From positions 248,001-312,000 of the forward strand of contig JAUHJS010000004.1 of assembly GCA_030412945.1 (NCBI GenBank): a stretch of DNA of 64,000 nucleotides. Reading direction: 5' to 3'. The notes beneath the pieces were generated by a model. That model had not been told where the DNA came from. It saw only the letters and a list, made by a program, of their open reading frames with translations, and made no database searches. This stretch comes from Shiella aurantiaca. GTDB lineage: Bacteria; Bacteroidota; Bacteroidia; Cytophagales; Cyclobacteriaceae. The translations under genes and the position numbers were made by a program. This document shows positions 51,747 to 59,706 of this stretch, piece after piece; positions within the stretch are counted from its first letter, which is position 1; each line of letters starts with the position of its first letter.

Positions 51747-52772
51747 ATGCCGCAAGCACTACGGGCTGGTTTGATAAAACTTGCCAAATATGGCCTACCC
51801 CTGGGTATCTCTGCCCTACTGCTGTGGTGGGTATTTAAAGACCAAGACCTGGCCGTAATTGCCAAAGGCTTTAGAGAGGCTGAATATTCGTGGATAGTAC
51901 TTTCGGTACTTATCTCCATCCTTACCAATTACTTACGAGCCATACGCTGGAATCTCCTCATGGAGCCTTTGGGCTATTCTCTGTCGGGCTTTCGTACGTT
52001 TCTGGCCTTAATGGTGGGCTACTTTTCCAATATTTTTGTGCCTCGCTTAGGTGAAATTACCCGCTGTGGTATTCTGTATCGCACCGATCGGGTGCCCGTG
52101 GCGCAATCTTTTGGTACCGTGGTGGTAGAGCGCGTAATTGATGTGGTCAGCTTGCTTATTGTTATCGGGCTTTCCCTTTTAGTGGAATTTGACAAGCTAT
52201 ATGGCTTTGTGGCGCCTTATTTCGCTGACAAGCTTCAGCTCCTCAAAAACCCCTTATTCTTGACTTTAGCAGGAATTGCAGCACTTGTACTGCTTATAGG
52301 TGCTTGGCTATTTTTCAAGCTATTTAAAAAGAAGCTACTCCAATATACGCTGATTCAAAAGGTGTACGCACTTTTCCAGCAAATTGTAGAAGGCTTACTG
52401 AGTATTAAAGATTTAAAACACCCCATTTTATTTATATTGACGACTATCGCGATTTGGGTGCTTTATTATTTCATGGCTTATGTAATTGTCTTTTCCTTAG
52501 AAGCCACGAGCCACTTAAGTTGGCTTGCGGGGGTGTCTATTTTGGTGATGGGCGCTATCGGCATGGCGGCTCCTGTGCAAGGCGGAATAGGGGCTTACCA
52601 CATCTTGGTGAGCAGTGTACTCGTATTATACGGGGTAGCCAAAGAAGACGGACTGGTGTATGCCACCCTGATTCACTCCTCACAAGCGCTAACCCTATTG
52701 GTATTGGGGGCTATTAGCTTTTTCATCAGCCTGATTATCGAAAATAAGAACACAAAAACAGCCACTTCATGA
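51747..52772 (+). CDS. YbhN/UPF0104-type lysylphosphatidylglycerol-synthase-like membrane protein
   Basis: A 341-residue polytopic membrane protein of the lysylphosphatidylglycerol synthase transmembrane (flippase-like) family. About eight helices are visible, including [37 protein letters not shown] and the [12 protein letters not shown] segment, both family hallmarks. There is no C-terminal aminoacyl-transfer domain, so it may move lipids rather than make aminoacylated lipids. It follows panD and overlaps rfaE2 by 4 bases. Confidence 0.88.
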   Translation: MPQALRAGLIKLAKYGLPLGISALLLWWVFKDQDLAVIAKGFREAEYSWIVLSVLISILTNYLRAIRWNLLMEPLGYSLSGFRTFLALMVGYFSNIFVPRLGEITRCGILYRTDRVPVAQSFGTVVVERVIDVVSLLIVIGLSLLVEFDKLYGFVAPYFADKLQLLKNPLFLTLAGIAALVLLIGAWLFFKLFKKKLLQYTLIQKVYALFQQIVEGLLSIKDLKHPILFILTTIAIWVLYYFMAYVIVFSLEATSHLSWLAGVSILVMGAIGMAAPVQGGIGAYHILVSSVLVLYGVAKEDGLVYATLIHSSQALTLLVLGAISFFISLIIENKNTKTATS

Positions 52773-53248
52773 ATACGAAGTTGAAAATAATGACTTGGGA
52801 CGATGCCCAAAAAACCATCGCCCAATGGAAAGCAGCAGGAGAAAAGGTGGTTTTCACCAATGGCTGTTTCGATATCCTGCATTTAGGTCATCTTGAATAC
52901 ATGGAACAAGCCCAAGCCCTAGGAAACCGATTGGTGGTAGGCCTCAATAGCGATGCCTCTGTAAAGCGCCTGAAAGGAAACGACAGGCCCATTAACGAAC
53001 AAGAGGTGCGGGCACGCATGTTGGCTGCCTTGGCTTTTGTAGATGCCGTGGTGGTATTTGAAGAAGATACGCCACAAGCGCTTATCGAACACCTCATACC
53101 CAGTGTATTGGTAAAAGGAAGTGACTACAAAATTGAGAACATTGTGGGCGCAGAAACCGTTATCAAGCACGGTGGTGAGGTAAAAACGCTTACCTTTGTA
53201 GACGGATTCTCCACCACCTCTATTATTGAAAAAATTAAAACCTTATAA
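52769..53248 (+). CDS. rfaE2: D-glycero-beta-D-manno-heptose 1-phosphate adenylyltransferase
   Basis: A 159-residue nucleotidyltransferase. The motif [19 protein letters not shown] holds the HxGH signature and [12 protein letters not shown] the C-terminal signature of the HldE C-domain type, which makes ADP-heptose for lipopolysaccharide core. In this lineage the sugar kinase half (RfaE1) is absent from the window. The ATG at 52769 overlaps the YbhN-like gene stop by 4 bases. Confidence 0.92.
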   Translation: MNTKLKIMTWDDAQKTIAQWKAAGEKVVFTNGCFDILHLGHLEYMEQAQALGNRLVVGLNSDASVKRLKGNDRPINEQEVRARMLAALAFVDAVVVFEEDTPQALIEHLIPSVLVKGSDYKIENIVGAETVIKHGGEVKTLTFVDGFSTTSIIEKIKTL

Positions 53249-53260
53249 ACACCTGCACCC

Positions 53261-53932
53261 ATGATTATCATTGGATTGTTTTTCTTCCTTCTGAGCCTTG
53301 GCGTAAGCCAAATGCTGAAAAGTAAGTTCAGAAAATATGCACAAACGCCCCTGCGCTCCAATATGAGCGGGGCCGAAGCCGCCCAACGCATGCTGGCAGA
53401 TAATGGCATTACCGATGTCACTATTCTTTCTGTAGAAGGGCAGCTAACCGACCACTACAACCCCGGCAACAAAACCGTGAACCTCAGCCATGATGTATAC
53501 CACGGAAGAAATGCTGCCGCTGTAGCGGTGGCCGCTCACGAATGTGGCCACGCAGTACAACATGCCAAAGCCTACAGTTTTCTTACATTCCGCTCGGCCA
53601 TGGTGCCTTTGCTTTCTGCTACTTCGCAGTATATGCATTGGATCATCCTTATCGGTGTCCTTTTGATTAATACTACCCCCATTCCTTTGGGCATCGGTAT
53701 CCTGCTTTTTGGGGCTACTACCTTGTTTAGCTTTGTTACACTTCCGGTAGAATTTGACGCCAGCAAACGTGCCTTAGCATGGATTGAAACCAGCGGAGCG
53801 GTGAGCAGCCAAGAACATACTATGGCGAAAGATGCCCTATGGTGGGCCGCCATGACCTATGTAGTAGCGGCACTTGGTTCGCTGGCACAACTTCTGTACT
53901 TGGTGATGATGTTTCTGGGTAGCAGAGACTAA
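53261..53932 (+). CDS. Zinc metallopeptidase of the YugP/DUF (PF04298) family
   Basis: A 223-residue integral membrane metallopeptidase. An N-terminal helix (1-17) precedes a cytoplasmic or periplasmic domain with the zinc motif His93-Glu94-x-x-His97 (AAHECGHAVQHA); helices follow (about 115-165 and 185-220), with EFDASKR as a further conserved segment holding a possible third zinc ligand. The family is widespread and its substrate is unknown. It is the last gene of the panC run. Confidence 0.9.
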   Translation: MIIIGLFFFLLSLGVSQMLKSKFRKYAQTPLRSNMSGAEAAQRMLADNGITDVTILSVEGQLTDHYNPGNKTVNLSHDVYHGRNAAAVAVAAHECGHAVQHAKAYSFLTFRSAMVPLLSATSQYMHWIILIGVLLINTTPIPLGIGILLFGATTLFSFVTLPVEFDASKRALAWIETSGAVSSQEHTMAKDALWWAAMTYVVAALGSLAQLLYLVMMFLGSRD

Positions 53933-53950
53933 TTAAAAATTTTACTATTC

Positions 53951-54015
53951 CAAGGCTTGCTAAAAGCTGCATGTTTTAAAGCAATATTACATGTAACTTT
54001 TTTTAGCAAGCCTTG
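53951..54015. promoter_or_regulatory. Perfect 15-bp inverted repeat with 35-base loop
   Basis: CAAGGCTTGCTAAAA (53951-53965) and TTTTAGCAAGCCTTG (54001-54015) are exact reverse complements. The loop contains a second weak inverted pair (GCATGT/ACATGT). T-runs follow on the minus strand only inside the arm. It may be a terminator, a protein-binding site or a remnant of a small mobile repeat. Confidence 0.6.
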
Positions 54016-54081
54016 TTAATTATATTCGCAATCGTTTTCCAAGAACGTAAAACATCGATAGTCTAAATATTTCACATACTT

Positions 54082-55221
54082 ATGAATTTTGAACTGACAG
54101 AAGAGCAATTAGCCGTACAGGCCGCAGCCAGAGAGTTTGCACAAACAGAGCTGCTTCCCGGAGTGATAGATCGTGATGAGGAGCAGAAGTTCCCTAAAGA
54201 GCAAGTGAAGAAAATGGGAGAGCTGGGCTTTATGGGTATGATGGTAGACCCCAAATACAATGGTGGCGGTATGGATACCGTATCCTATGTATTAGCCATG
54301 GAAGAAATTTCAAAAATTGATGCTTCTGCCTCAGTATGTATGTCGGTAAACAACTCGCTGGTATGTTGGGGGATTGAAAAATACGGCACAGAAGAACAAA
54401 AGCAAAAATACCTGACCAAACTGGCCACCGGAGAAATCATTGGTGCCTTCTGTTTGTCAGAGCCAGAAGCTGGATCAGATGCTACCTCACAAAGCACCAC
54501 TGCCGAAGACAAAGGAGATTATTACCTGCTTAATGGCACCAAAAACTGGATTACCAATGGTAGCACGGCTTCAGTATATATCGTAATTGCCCAAACTGAC
54601 CGTAGCAAAGGACACCGGGGTATTAATGCCCTGATAGTGGAAAAAGGCATGGACGGATTTGTGGTTGGGAAAAAAGAAAACAAGCTGGGCATTAGAGGTT
54701 CTGATACTCATTCGCTTATGTTCACTGATGTAAAAGTGCCTAAAGCCAACCGCATTGGCGAAGATGGTTTCGGATTCAAGTTTGCCATGTCTACCCTCAA
54801 TGGTGGCCGTATTGGTATTGCTGCTCAAGCCTTGGGTATTGCCTCAGGTGCGTACGAATTGGCACTAACGTATTCGAAACAACGCAAAGCCTTTGGAGTA
54901 GAAATTGCCAAACACCAGGCTATACAGTTTAAACTAGCCGAAATGGCAACTCAAATTGAGGCGGCACGTTTGCTCATCATGAAAGCTGCCTACTTGAAAG
55001 ATACCAAGCAAGATTTTGGAATGGCGGGCGCTATGGCGAAATTATATGCTTCTAAAGTGGCCATGGACGTAACCGTAGAGGCAGTTCAAATTCATGGTGG
55101 CTATGGTTTTGTGAAAGAATACCATGTAGAGCGCTTGATGAGAGATGCCAAAATCACACAAATTTATGAGGGTACCTCTGAAATTCAGAAAATCGTTATT
55201 TCAAGAGAACTACTTAAGTAA
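54082..55221 (+). CDS. Acyl-CoA dehydrogenase
   Basis: A 379-residue FAD enzyme of fatty-acid or branched-chain acyl-CoA oxidation. The N-terminal helical domain (MNFELTEEQLAVQAAAREFA), the beta-domain with FCLSEPEAGSDATS and the C-terminal helices are all present. The catalytic Glu is in IYEGTSEIQKIVI near the end. It looks like the short-chain (butyryl-CoA dehydrogenase) type by its sequence style, but the chain length cannot be decided by eye. The next gene is an AraC regulator with its own promoter. Confidence 0.95.
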   Translation: MNFELTEEQLAVQAAAREFAQTELLPGVIDRDEEQKFPKEQVKKMGELGFMGMMVDPKYNGGGMDTVSYVLAMEEISKIDASASVCMSVNNSLVCWGIEKYGTEEQKQKYLTKLATGEIIGAFCLSEPEAGSDATSQSTTAEDKGDYYLLNGTKNWITNGSTASVYIVIAQTDRSKGHRGINALIVEKGMDGFVVGKKENKLGIRGSDTHSLMFTDVKVPKANRIGEDGFGFKFAMSTLNGGRIGIAAQALGIASGAYELALTYSKQRKAFGVEIAKHQAIQFKLAEMATQIEAARLLIMKAAYLKDTKQDFGMAGAMAKLYASKVAMDVTVEAVQIHGGYGFVKEYHVERLMRDAKITQIYEGTSEIQKIVISRELLK

Positions 55222-55264
55222 ATCATAAATAATACGTTTTAATTGGATAAAACCAAGTTCAACC

Positions 55265-55295
55265 CTTGTAATACTCAATTAATTTATTAGATTTG
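55265..55295 (+). promoter_or_regulatory. -33/-7 promoter before the AraC-type regulator
   Basis: TTG (55265-55267), 20 bases, then TAGATTTG (55288-55295), a TAnnTTTG box. The ATG is at 55342, about 40 bases downstream. Confidence 0.6.
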
Positions 55296-55341
55296 TACAA
55301 ATTCCCAAATCTTCATCGTTTCATACTTGCCCGTAAACAAA

Positions 55342-56265
55342 ATGGAAGACTACAATAAAATAATCGAATCGCTGAGTGTACGCTACATCAAATCAAAAAA
55401 TGTACACGTACTTCATCCGATTACTATTCAAAATAATTACGATGTAGAAAACTCGCTCATCTTTTTGCACAAAGGAGAAATCCGCTTTGGTAAGGAGAAG
55501 GAGAAGCTGAGCGAAGGGCAAGTATTGTTCATTCCAGGAGGCAAAATGTTCCCTATCATGTACGGTAGTGGAGTATCTTCCACCATGTCGAGTGATGATT
55601 TTATCAACGAAAGAGAGAAATACTTCCAAAATGTACCTTTCAATGCCTTGAACGGTCTGGCGGGCGAAAGCTTCAGCTATATCAATTTCGAGGCACGCGT
55701 GTTCGATTCGGTAAGCTTTTTTGCCTCACTGGATGTACCACCTTTCATTTTAGACAATAATCCTACCGTCATCCGCTTGATTAAGGATATCCTTCGTGAG
55801 AATGATTCCGATATGGTGGGTAAGGAGCGTGTAATTAAACTTATTACCGATCAGCTGGTAGTGGAAATCGTTCGCCATATTCTTTCTTCACAAATGTTCG
55901 TGGAGAAATTGGCTACCAACAGTACCTACTTCAAAGATCCACGACTTATTGATATCTTCACCTATATCAAAGAAAATATCGGGGGTGACCTGTCTAATAA
56001 GATTTTGGCCAATGTGGCCAATGTATCGGAAGATTATGTAGGGCAATATTTCAAAATGTTGACTGGCATCAATCCTCAGGATTACATCGAATACCAGCGT
56101 ATGGAAATGGCCGTAAACTTATTGCGTACTTCTAAGAAAAGCATACGTGATATCGGCCGTGAGGTAGGCTACAAAGATACCGCCTATTTCTGTAGACGAT
56201 TCAAGATGATGTTCGGGATTCCTGCTGGAAAAATGCGCAGAAGAGAGTCGTTAATGAACGTTTAA
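55342..56265 (+). CDS. AraC-family transcriptional regulator
   Basis: A 307-residue regulator. The N-terminal half (about 1-200) is a sensing domain with a cupin-like start (ENSLIFLHKGEIRFGKEKEKLSEGQVLFIPGGK). The C-terminal double helix-turn-helix is typical: LSNKILANVANVSEDYVGQYFKMLTGINP and KSIRDIGREVGYKDTAYFCRRFKMMFGIPAG. It may respond to a small molecule or envelope signal; its targets are unknown. The ATG at 55342 is preferred to a TTG at 55327. It overlaps the 3' end of the convergent GGGP synthase by 15 bases. Confidence 0.92.
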   Translation: MEDYNKIIESLSVRYIKSKNVHVLHPITIQNNYDVENSLIFLHKGEIRFGKEKEKLSEGQVLFIPGGKMFPIMYGSGVSSTMSSDDFINEREKYFQNVPFNALNGLAGESFSYINFEARVFDSVSFFASLDVPPFILDNNPTVIRLIKDILRENDSDMVGKERVIKLITDQLVVEIVRHILSSQMFVEKLATNSTYFKDPRLIDIFTYIKENIGGDLSNKILANVANVSEDYVGQYFKMLTGINPQDYIEYQRMEMAVNLLRTSKKSIRDIGREVGYKDTAYFCRRFKMMFGIPAGKMRRRESLMNV

Positions 56266-57015
56266 GGAGCTATTAAAGCTTTGCAATACATCAGAAACCT
56301 CGGCCAATAGGCTGAGGTTTTTTTCTATCCCATTGCCTACTACTAATACATCGGCACCCGCTTCAATAGCCGCCTTAGCTTTTTCGGGCGAATTAATACC
56401 GCCACCCACTATCAGCGGGCAACTTACCGAACGCCTTACTTGATGAATAAACTTTACGGGGATGGGATTCATGGCGCCACTACCGGCATCCAAATACATA
56501 AGCTTTAGGCCGAGCATCTCACCCGCCATAGCGGTACAGGCTCCAATTTCAGGTTTATCAGATGGAATAGGTGTCGTATTACTGATATAGCTTACGGTGG
56601 TCTGACGACCCGAATCTACCAGCATATACCCCGTAGGGAGAACCTCCAGCTGGCTTTTGCGCAATATAGGCGCGGCCAATACGTGCTGACCAATCAAGAG
56701 CTCCGGATTGCGGCCTGAAATAAGGGAAAGAAACAGAATGGCATCTGCCGAGGCATCGAGGTGCATATTACTGCCCGGAAAGAGTACCACAGGAATGGGC
56801 CCATTCGTTTTCAGGAAATGAATAACTTGTGAAAGCGTATTGGTGGTAATCAAGCTCCCTCCCACGAAGAAATAATCCACCTTGCTTTCTACACATAAGT
56901 GCAGCAAACGAGCCAAAGAAGCTTGGTCGCTCACTTTATCCGGATCGATTAATACGGCAATGGACTTTTTGCCCATTGCCTTTCTGCTATATAATTCCTC
57001 CAGAATTTGCGCCAT
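56251..57015 (-). CDS. Geranylgeranylglyceryl phosphate synthase-family protein
   Basis: A 254-residue TIM-barrel prenyltransferase of the GGGPS/PcrB family. It has the family start (SIAVLIDPDKVSD) and phosphate-binding loops (YLDAGSGAMNPIP, VGGGINSPEKA and VVGNGIEK). In Bacteroidota this enzyme makes geranylgeranylglyceryl phosphate, an ether-lipid precursor otherwise typical of archaea. The ATG at 57015 overlaps the stop of the preceding membrane-protein gene, and its 3' end overlaps the convergent AraC gene by 15 bases. Confidence 0.93.
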   Translation of the reverse strand: MAQILEELYSRKAMGKKSIAVLIDPDKVSDQASLARLLHLCVESKVDYFFVGGSLITTNTLSQVIHFLKTNGPIPVVLFPGSNMHLDASADAILFLSLISGRNPELLIGQHVLAAPILRKSQLEVLPTGYMLVDSGRQTTVSYISNTTPIPSDKPEIGACTAMAGEMLGLKLMYLDAGSGAMNPIPVKFIHQVRRSVSCPLIVGGGINSPEKAKAAIEAGADVLVVGNGIEKNLSLLAEVSDVLQSFNSSLNVH

Positions 57016-57410
57016 TATTTTGTCTTTTTGCGCGTTACGTCCTTCGATTCATTTTCGAGGCTCTCAAGGTATTTCATGAGCTTTTCGCGTGCTATGGCAA
57101 TCAAAAACAAAGCGATTTGCTCTTTAATAGTATCGAAAATAGAATACCTGCGCTCCGTATAGGTAGGCACCGGATAAGGCGTACCTTCTGATTTAAGGAT
57201 AATACGCTCTTCGGCCTCATCAGAACCCGCCAAGGCGCGTACCAATTTGTACACCACAAACATACTAAGCCCCACAATCACCACGGTTTTGCCCCATTTC
57301 TCGGCATTGTCTTTCAGGGAGTTGAACTGTCCCTCCAAGGTTTTGCGGTACTCTTCAGAGCTCTTTTTAAGAGTGGATTTTCTTGCACTGATATCGTCCA
57401 TGTTTTCCAT
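57015..57410 (-). CDS. Small membrane protein with coiled-coil, unknown function
   Basis: A 131-residue protein: a charged, probably coiled-coil N-terminus (SEEYRKTLEGQFNSLKDNAEKW), one clear membrane helix (TVVIVGLSMFVVYKLVRALAG), a polar stretch and a second hydrophobic segment (DTIKEQIALFLIAIAREKL). It ends in a basic tail. It sits between a holin-like gene (6 bases away) and GGGP synthase (overlapping), so the three are likely one operon. An ATG three codons later is an alternative start. Confidence 0.75.
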   Translation of the reverse strand: MENMDDISARKSTLKKSSEEYRKTLEGQFNSLKDNAEKWGKTVVIVGLSMFVVYKLVRALAGSDEAEERIILKSEGTPYPVPTYTERRYSIFDTIKEQIALFLIAIAREKLMKYLESLENESKDVTRKKTK

Positions 57411-57416
57411 TTTGGC

Positions 57417-57740
57417 TTAGCGAATAAATTTTTGGATAAGGCTTTTAAATTTCTCAGTCTTGATAAACCAAGCACCAAGTAGGCATAAAATTAAATAAAA
57501 TACTGTAATAAGTACAAAACCAAGGTAGGGGCTATTCAATATTTCGTTCAGGTATAAGGCTAACGCTGCACTTAAAAACAACAGGAAAAAGAAAAGAAAA
57601 ACGGATAGCAACAGCATCGATACCAGTTTGGCAATACTTTGCTGTACTTCTTCCTTAATTTCTATCTTGGTTAAGGATACCTGTGTTTCCACATATCCTT
57701 TCAGATTGTCAATAATGGAGTCGAAGTTAAATAAGCCCAT
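57417..57740 (-). CDS. Phage-holin-family-like (holin-X/YqjE-type) small membrane protein
   Basis: A 107-residue protein with two adjacent membrane helices (MLLLSVFLFFFLLFLSAALALYL and YLGFVLITVFYLILCLLGAWFI) after an amphipathic start (VETQVSLTKIEIKEEVQQSIAKL). Proteins of this pattern are annotated as Holin-X or DUF1469 and are chromosomal, not phage, in Bacteroidota. Together with the 131-aa protein it probably forms a small membrane complex. Confidence 0.8.
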   Translation of the reverse strand: MGLFNFDSIIDNLKGYVETQVSLTKIEIKEEVQQSIAKLVSMLLLSVFLFFFLLFLSAALALYLNEILNSPYLGFVLITVFYLILCLLGAWFIKTEKFKSLIQKFIR

Positions 57741-57813
57741 CTGTATAGGGATTGGTTTTAAGCAAATTTACCAATTTAAAATCAAGGCCTTAGTAGCAAG
57801 AAGGAATTTTATC

Positions 57814-59433
57814 TTAGTCGGTGGTTTTCTTAAAAGAATTTATCTGCTCTTGGTATAAAACCGACCCCTGCTTGTCGGTTTTTTCAATCTGAAGCACCAT
57901 TTGTTCCGAGCGGCTCACCCAATATTGAACCTGTACAGAATCCGCCAAAGGGGCATTGGCATAGTGCTTGGTATATTGCCACACACTATCAAATTGCAAT
58001 TGCTGCACCCGGTATTGGGGTAAAATGGTGTCCACACACATCTTATAGCGGCCGAGGGCATCTTCCCCATCCCAGCATGAGCCGACCTTATTCAATAGGA
58101 AATATTTATCCTGGATAAACAATACATTTCCCTTTTGATAGATTTCGTAAATATTTGAAGGTTCTTCTTTAGGGTCGCTGCCCTCTAGATTGGCATAAAC
58201 CACCCATTTCTTCAGGCGTTCTTCTTGGTCGGATTTGAATATGGCGAAGGTGGTATCGGTTTTCTTATCGGCATAGCTGCGCACATAGGTGATCTCCTTT
58301 ACGGTAGACTGCTCTTTATTGAAATAAATCAGCATAAAGGGCATGATAAAGAAGGTGAAAAGGATGTACACAAAGCCAATCAGACGATACGAAAGGGCAA
58401 TGCGGCTGAATTTGGAGGCCAGATACACCGGAATTTTGCGCAATACCGGAAAAGGTAGAAAAATGAGTACCCCAATGGTATTGAACAGCAAATGCGTAAT
58501 GGCAATGGCAATAGCCGCCTCCGATTTAAACAAAGAAGCAATCAGGGCGGTGATGGTCGTGCCAATATTGGCTCCCAACACGAAATTAAAGGCTTGTCTG
58601 AGGCTAATTTTACTATTGGCCACCAATGGTACCACTAGCGAAGTGGTAACTGAGCTTGATTGCACCGCGGCCGTTAAGCCCATGCCCCAGGCGAAAGACT
58701 TGTAGGTGTTTTTGAACAGAAAAGACTGAAACTTATCGCGCGACTCTCCAATAAGCAAGGCATAAATGACATTGGACAAGACCTTGATGGAGGCAAACAG
58801 AATCACAAAAGACAATACGATGGTGATAAAGATATTATTCACCTTTTCTACCAAATACTCATTGAACCCCGTATGAAAAAGCGAAGAGGAAAACAAATCC
58901 GGTATAAACTCCGCTCCATTCCAGCTTTTCAAGTAAGCCGCGATATCACTGGACAGATCGCTCAGAAAACCATAGTAATACTCAAGTGGGAAAAGCAAAA
59001 GTACCACCAGCACATTGAAGAAATCGTGCACGATTCCGGCCGAAAGCGCCTTGCGATAGGCTCTGGGCTTGGTTATAAAGCCTAATGAAACAATCGTACT
59101 GGTAAGCGTGGTGCCGATATTGGCGCCCAAAATGATAGGTACAGCATCGGAAAGGCGTAGTGAACCTGCTGCTACCACTGCCACTACTATGGCCGTAGTG
59201 GTGCTACTGCTTTGGATAATGGCCGTAATCAAAAGCCCAATAAAAAGCCCTACAAAGGGATTGGAAGTAGCCAGCACCAAGGATTCAGCCGCAGTTTGAC
59301 CCAGATTCTTGAAACTGGTGCCCATCAAATCTATCGCCCAGAAAAAAAACACTAAAGCAATAGCAATGCTTGCTAGTTGGGTAATAAGCTTCTTGGGTGG
59401 ATTCACAGAAGAAATGGTTTTTTGCTGGCTCAT
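57814..59433 (-). CDS. Na/Pi-cotransporter-family protein with an unusual C-terminal domain
   Basis: A 539-residue sodium/phosphate cotransporter II-type protein. The duplicated NaPi-II signature is intact: IQSSSTTTAIVVAV with GANIGTTLTSTIV, and VQSSSVTTSLVVPL with GANIGTTITALI. About nine helices span residues 15-390. The usual C-terminal PhoU-like helices are absent; residues about 400-539 instead form a soluble domain rich in beta strands and aromatic residues (CWDGEDALGRYKMCVDT, QYWVSRSEQMVLQIEK). The start is the ATG at 59433. It is divergent from the PiT-like gene and shares matching operators with it. Confidence 0.88.
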   Translation of the reverse strand: MSQQKTISSVNPPKKLITQLASIAIALVFFFWAIDLMGTSFKNLGQTAAESLVLATSNPFVGLFIGLLITAIIQSSSTTTAIVVAVVAAGSLRLSDAVPIILGANIGTTLTSTIVSLGFITKPRAYRKALSAGIVHDFFNVLVVLLLFPLEYYYGFLSDLSSDIAAYLKSWNGAEFIPDLFSSSLFHTGFNEYLVEKVNNIFITIVLSFVILFASIKVLSNVIYALLIGESRDKFQSFLFKNTYKSFAWGMGLTAAVQSSSVTTSLVVPLVANSKISLRQAFNFVLGANIGTTITALIASLFKSEAAIAIAITHLLFNTIGVLIFLPFPVLRKIPVYLASKFSRIALSYRLIGFVYILFTFFIMPFMLIYFNKEQSTVKEITYVRSYADKKTDTTFAIFKSDQEERLKKWVVYANLEGSDPKEEPSNIYEIYQKGNVLFIQDKYFLLNKVGSCWDGEDALGRYKMCVDTILPQYRVQQLQFDSVWQYTKHYANAPLADSVQVQYWVSRSEQMVLQIEKTDKQGSVLYQEQINSFKKTTD

Positions 59434-59460
59434 GCAGATTCGCTTTGGCAAACGAAAGGG

Positions 59461-59468
59461 CAAAATTA
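59461..59468 (-). promoter_or_regulatory. -7 box for the Na/Pi cotransporter gene
   Basis: On the minus strand TAATTTTG, a perfect TAnnTTTG, 28 bases before the ATG at 59433. Confidence 0.55.
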
Positions 59469-59500
59469 CTGATAAATATATCCTTGACCTTTGTAGCCCA

Positions 59501-59518
59501 TGTCATGGAATTGTTAAC
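59501..59518 (-). promoter_or_regulatory. Candidate Pho-type operator for the Na/Pi gene
   Basis: On the minus strand GTTAACAATTCCATGACA. It matches the box at 59627-59644 at 14 of 18 positions in the same orientation relative to its gene. On the plus strand it reads TGTCAT-N5-TGTTAA, like the 11-bp-spaced TGTCA halves of the E. coli Pho box. It ends 32 bases before the -7 box. Confidence 0.55.
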
Positions 59519-59626
59519 ATTTACGGAAGAATAGCCAAAAAAAGTCTTTATAAATGGTTGAAAATAAGTATACTACAGAATGGCCTGTTTAAACCCAAGG
59601 TTTTCTTGCCCTATGGGCTCAGCATA

Positions 59627-59644
59627 GTTAACAATTATTTAACA
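59627..59644 (+). promoter_or_regulatory. Candidate Pho-type operator for the PiT-like gene
   Basis: GTTAACAATTATTTAACA, with two TTAACA halves 11 bases apart. It matches the box at 59501-59518 at 14 of 18 positions and ends 22 bases before its own -7 box, 10 bases (about one helical turn) closer than its partner. Confidence 0.55.
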
Positions 59645-59666
59645 AGGCAAACATCAAAAGTATAAG

Positions 59667-59674
59667 TACTTTTG
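59667..59674 (+). promoter_or_regulatory. -7 box for the PiT-like gene
   Basis: TACTTTTG, perfect TAnnTTTG, 32 bases before the ATG at 59707. Confidence 0.55.
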
Positions 59675-59706
59675 TCCCTCAATAATCATCCGTATAGGGC
59701 TTCTGT

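Noticed and set aside
57417..57740. Prophage holin suggesting phage remnants
   Set aside because: The protein resembles chromosomal holin-X-type proteins common in Bacteroidota; no other phage gene is nearby.
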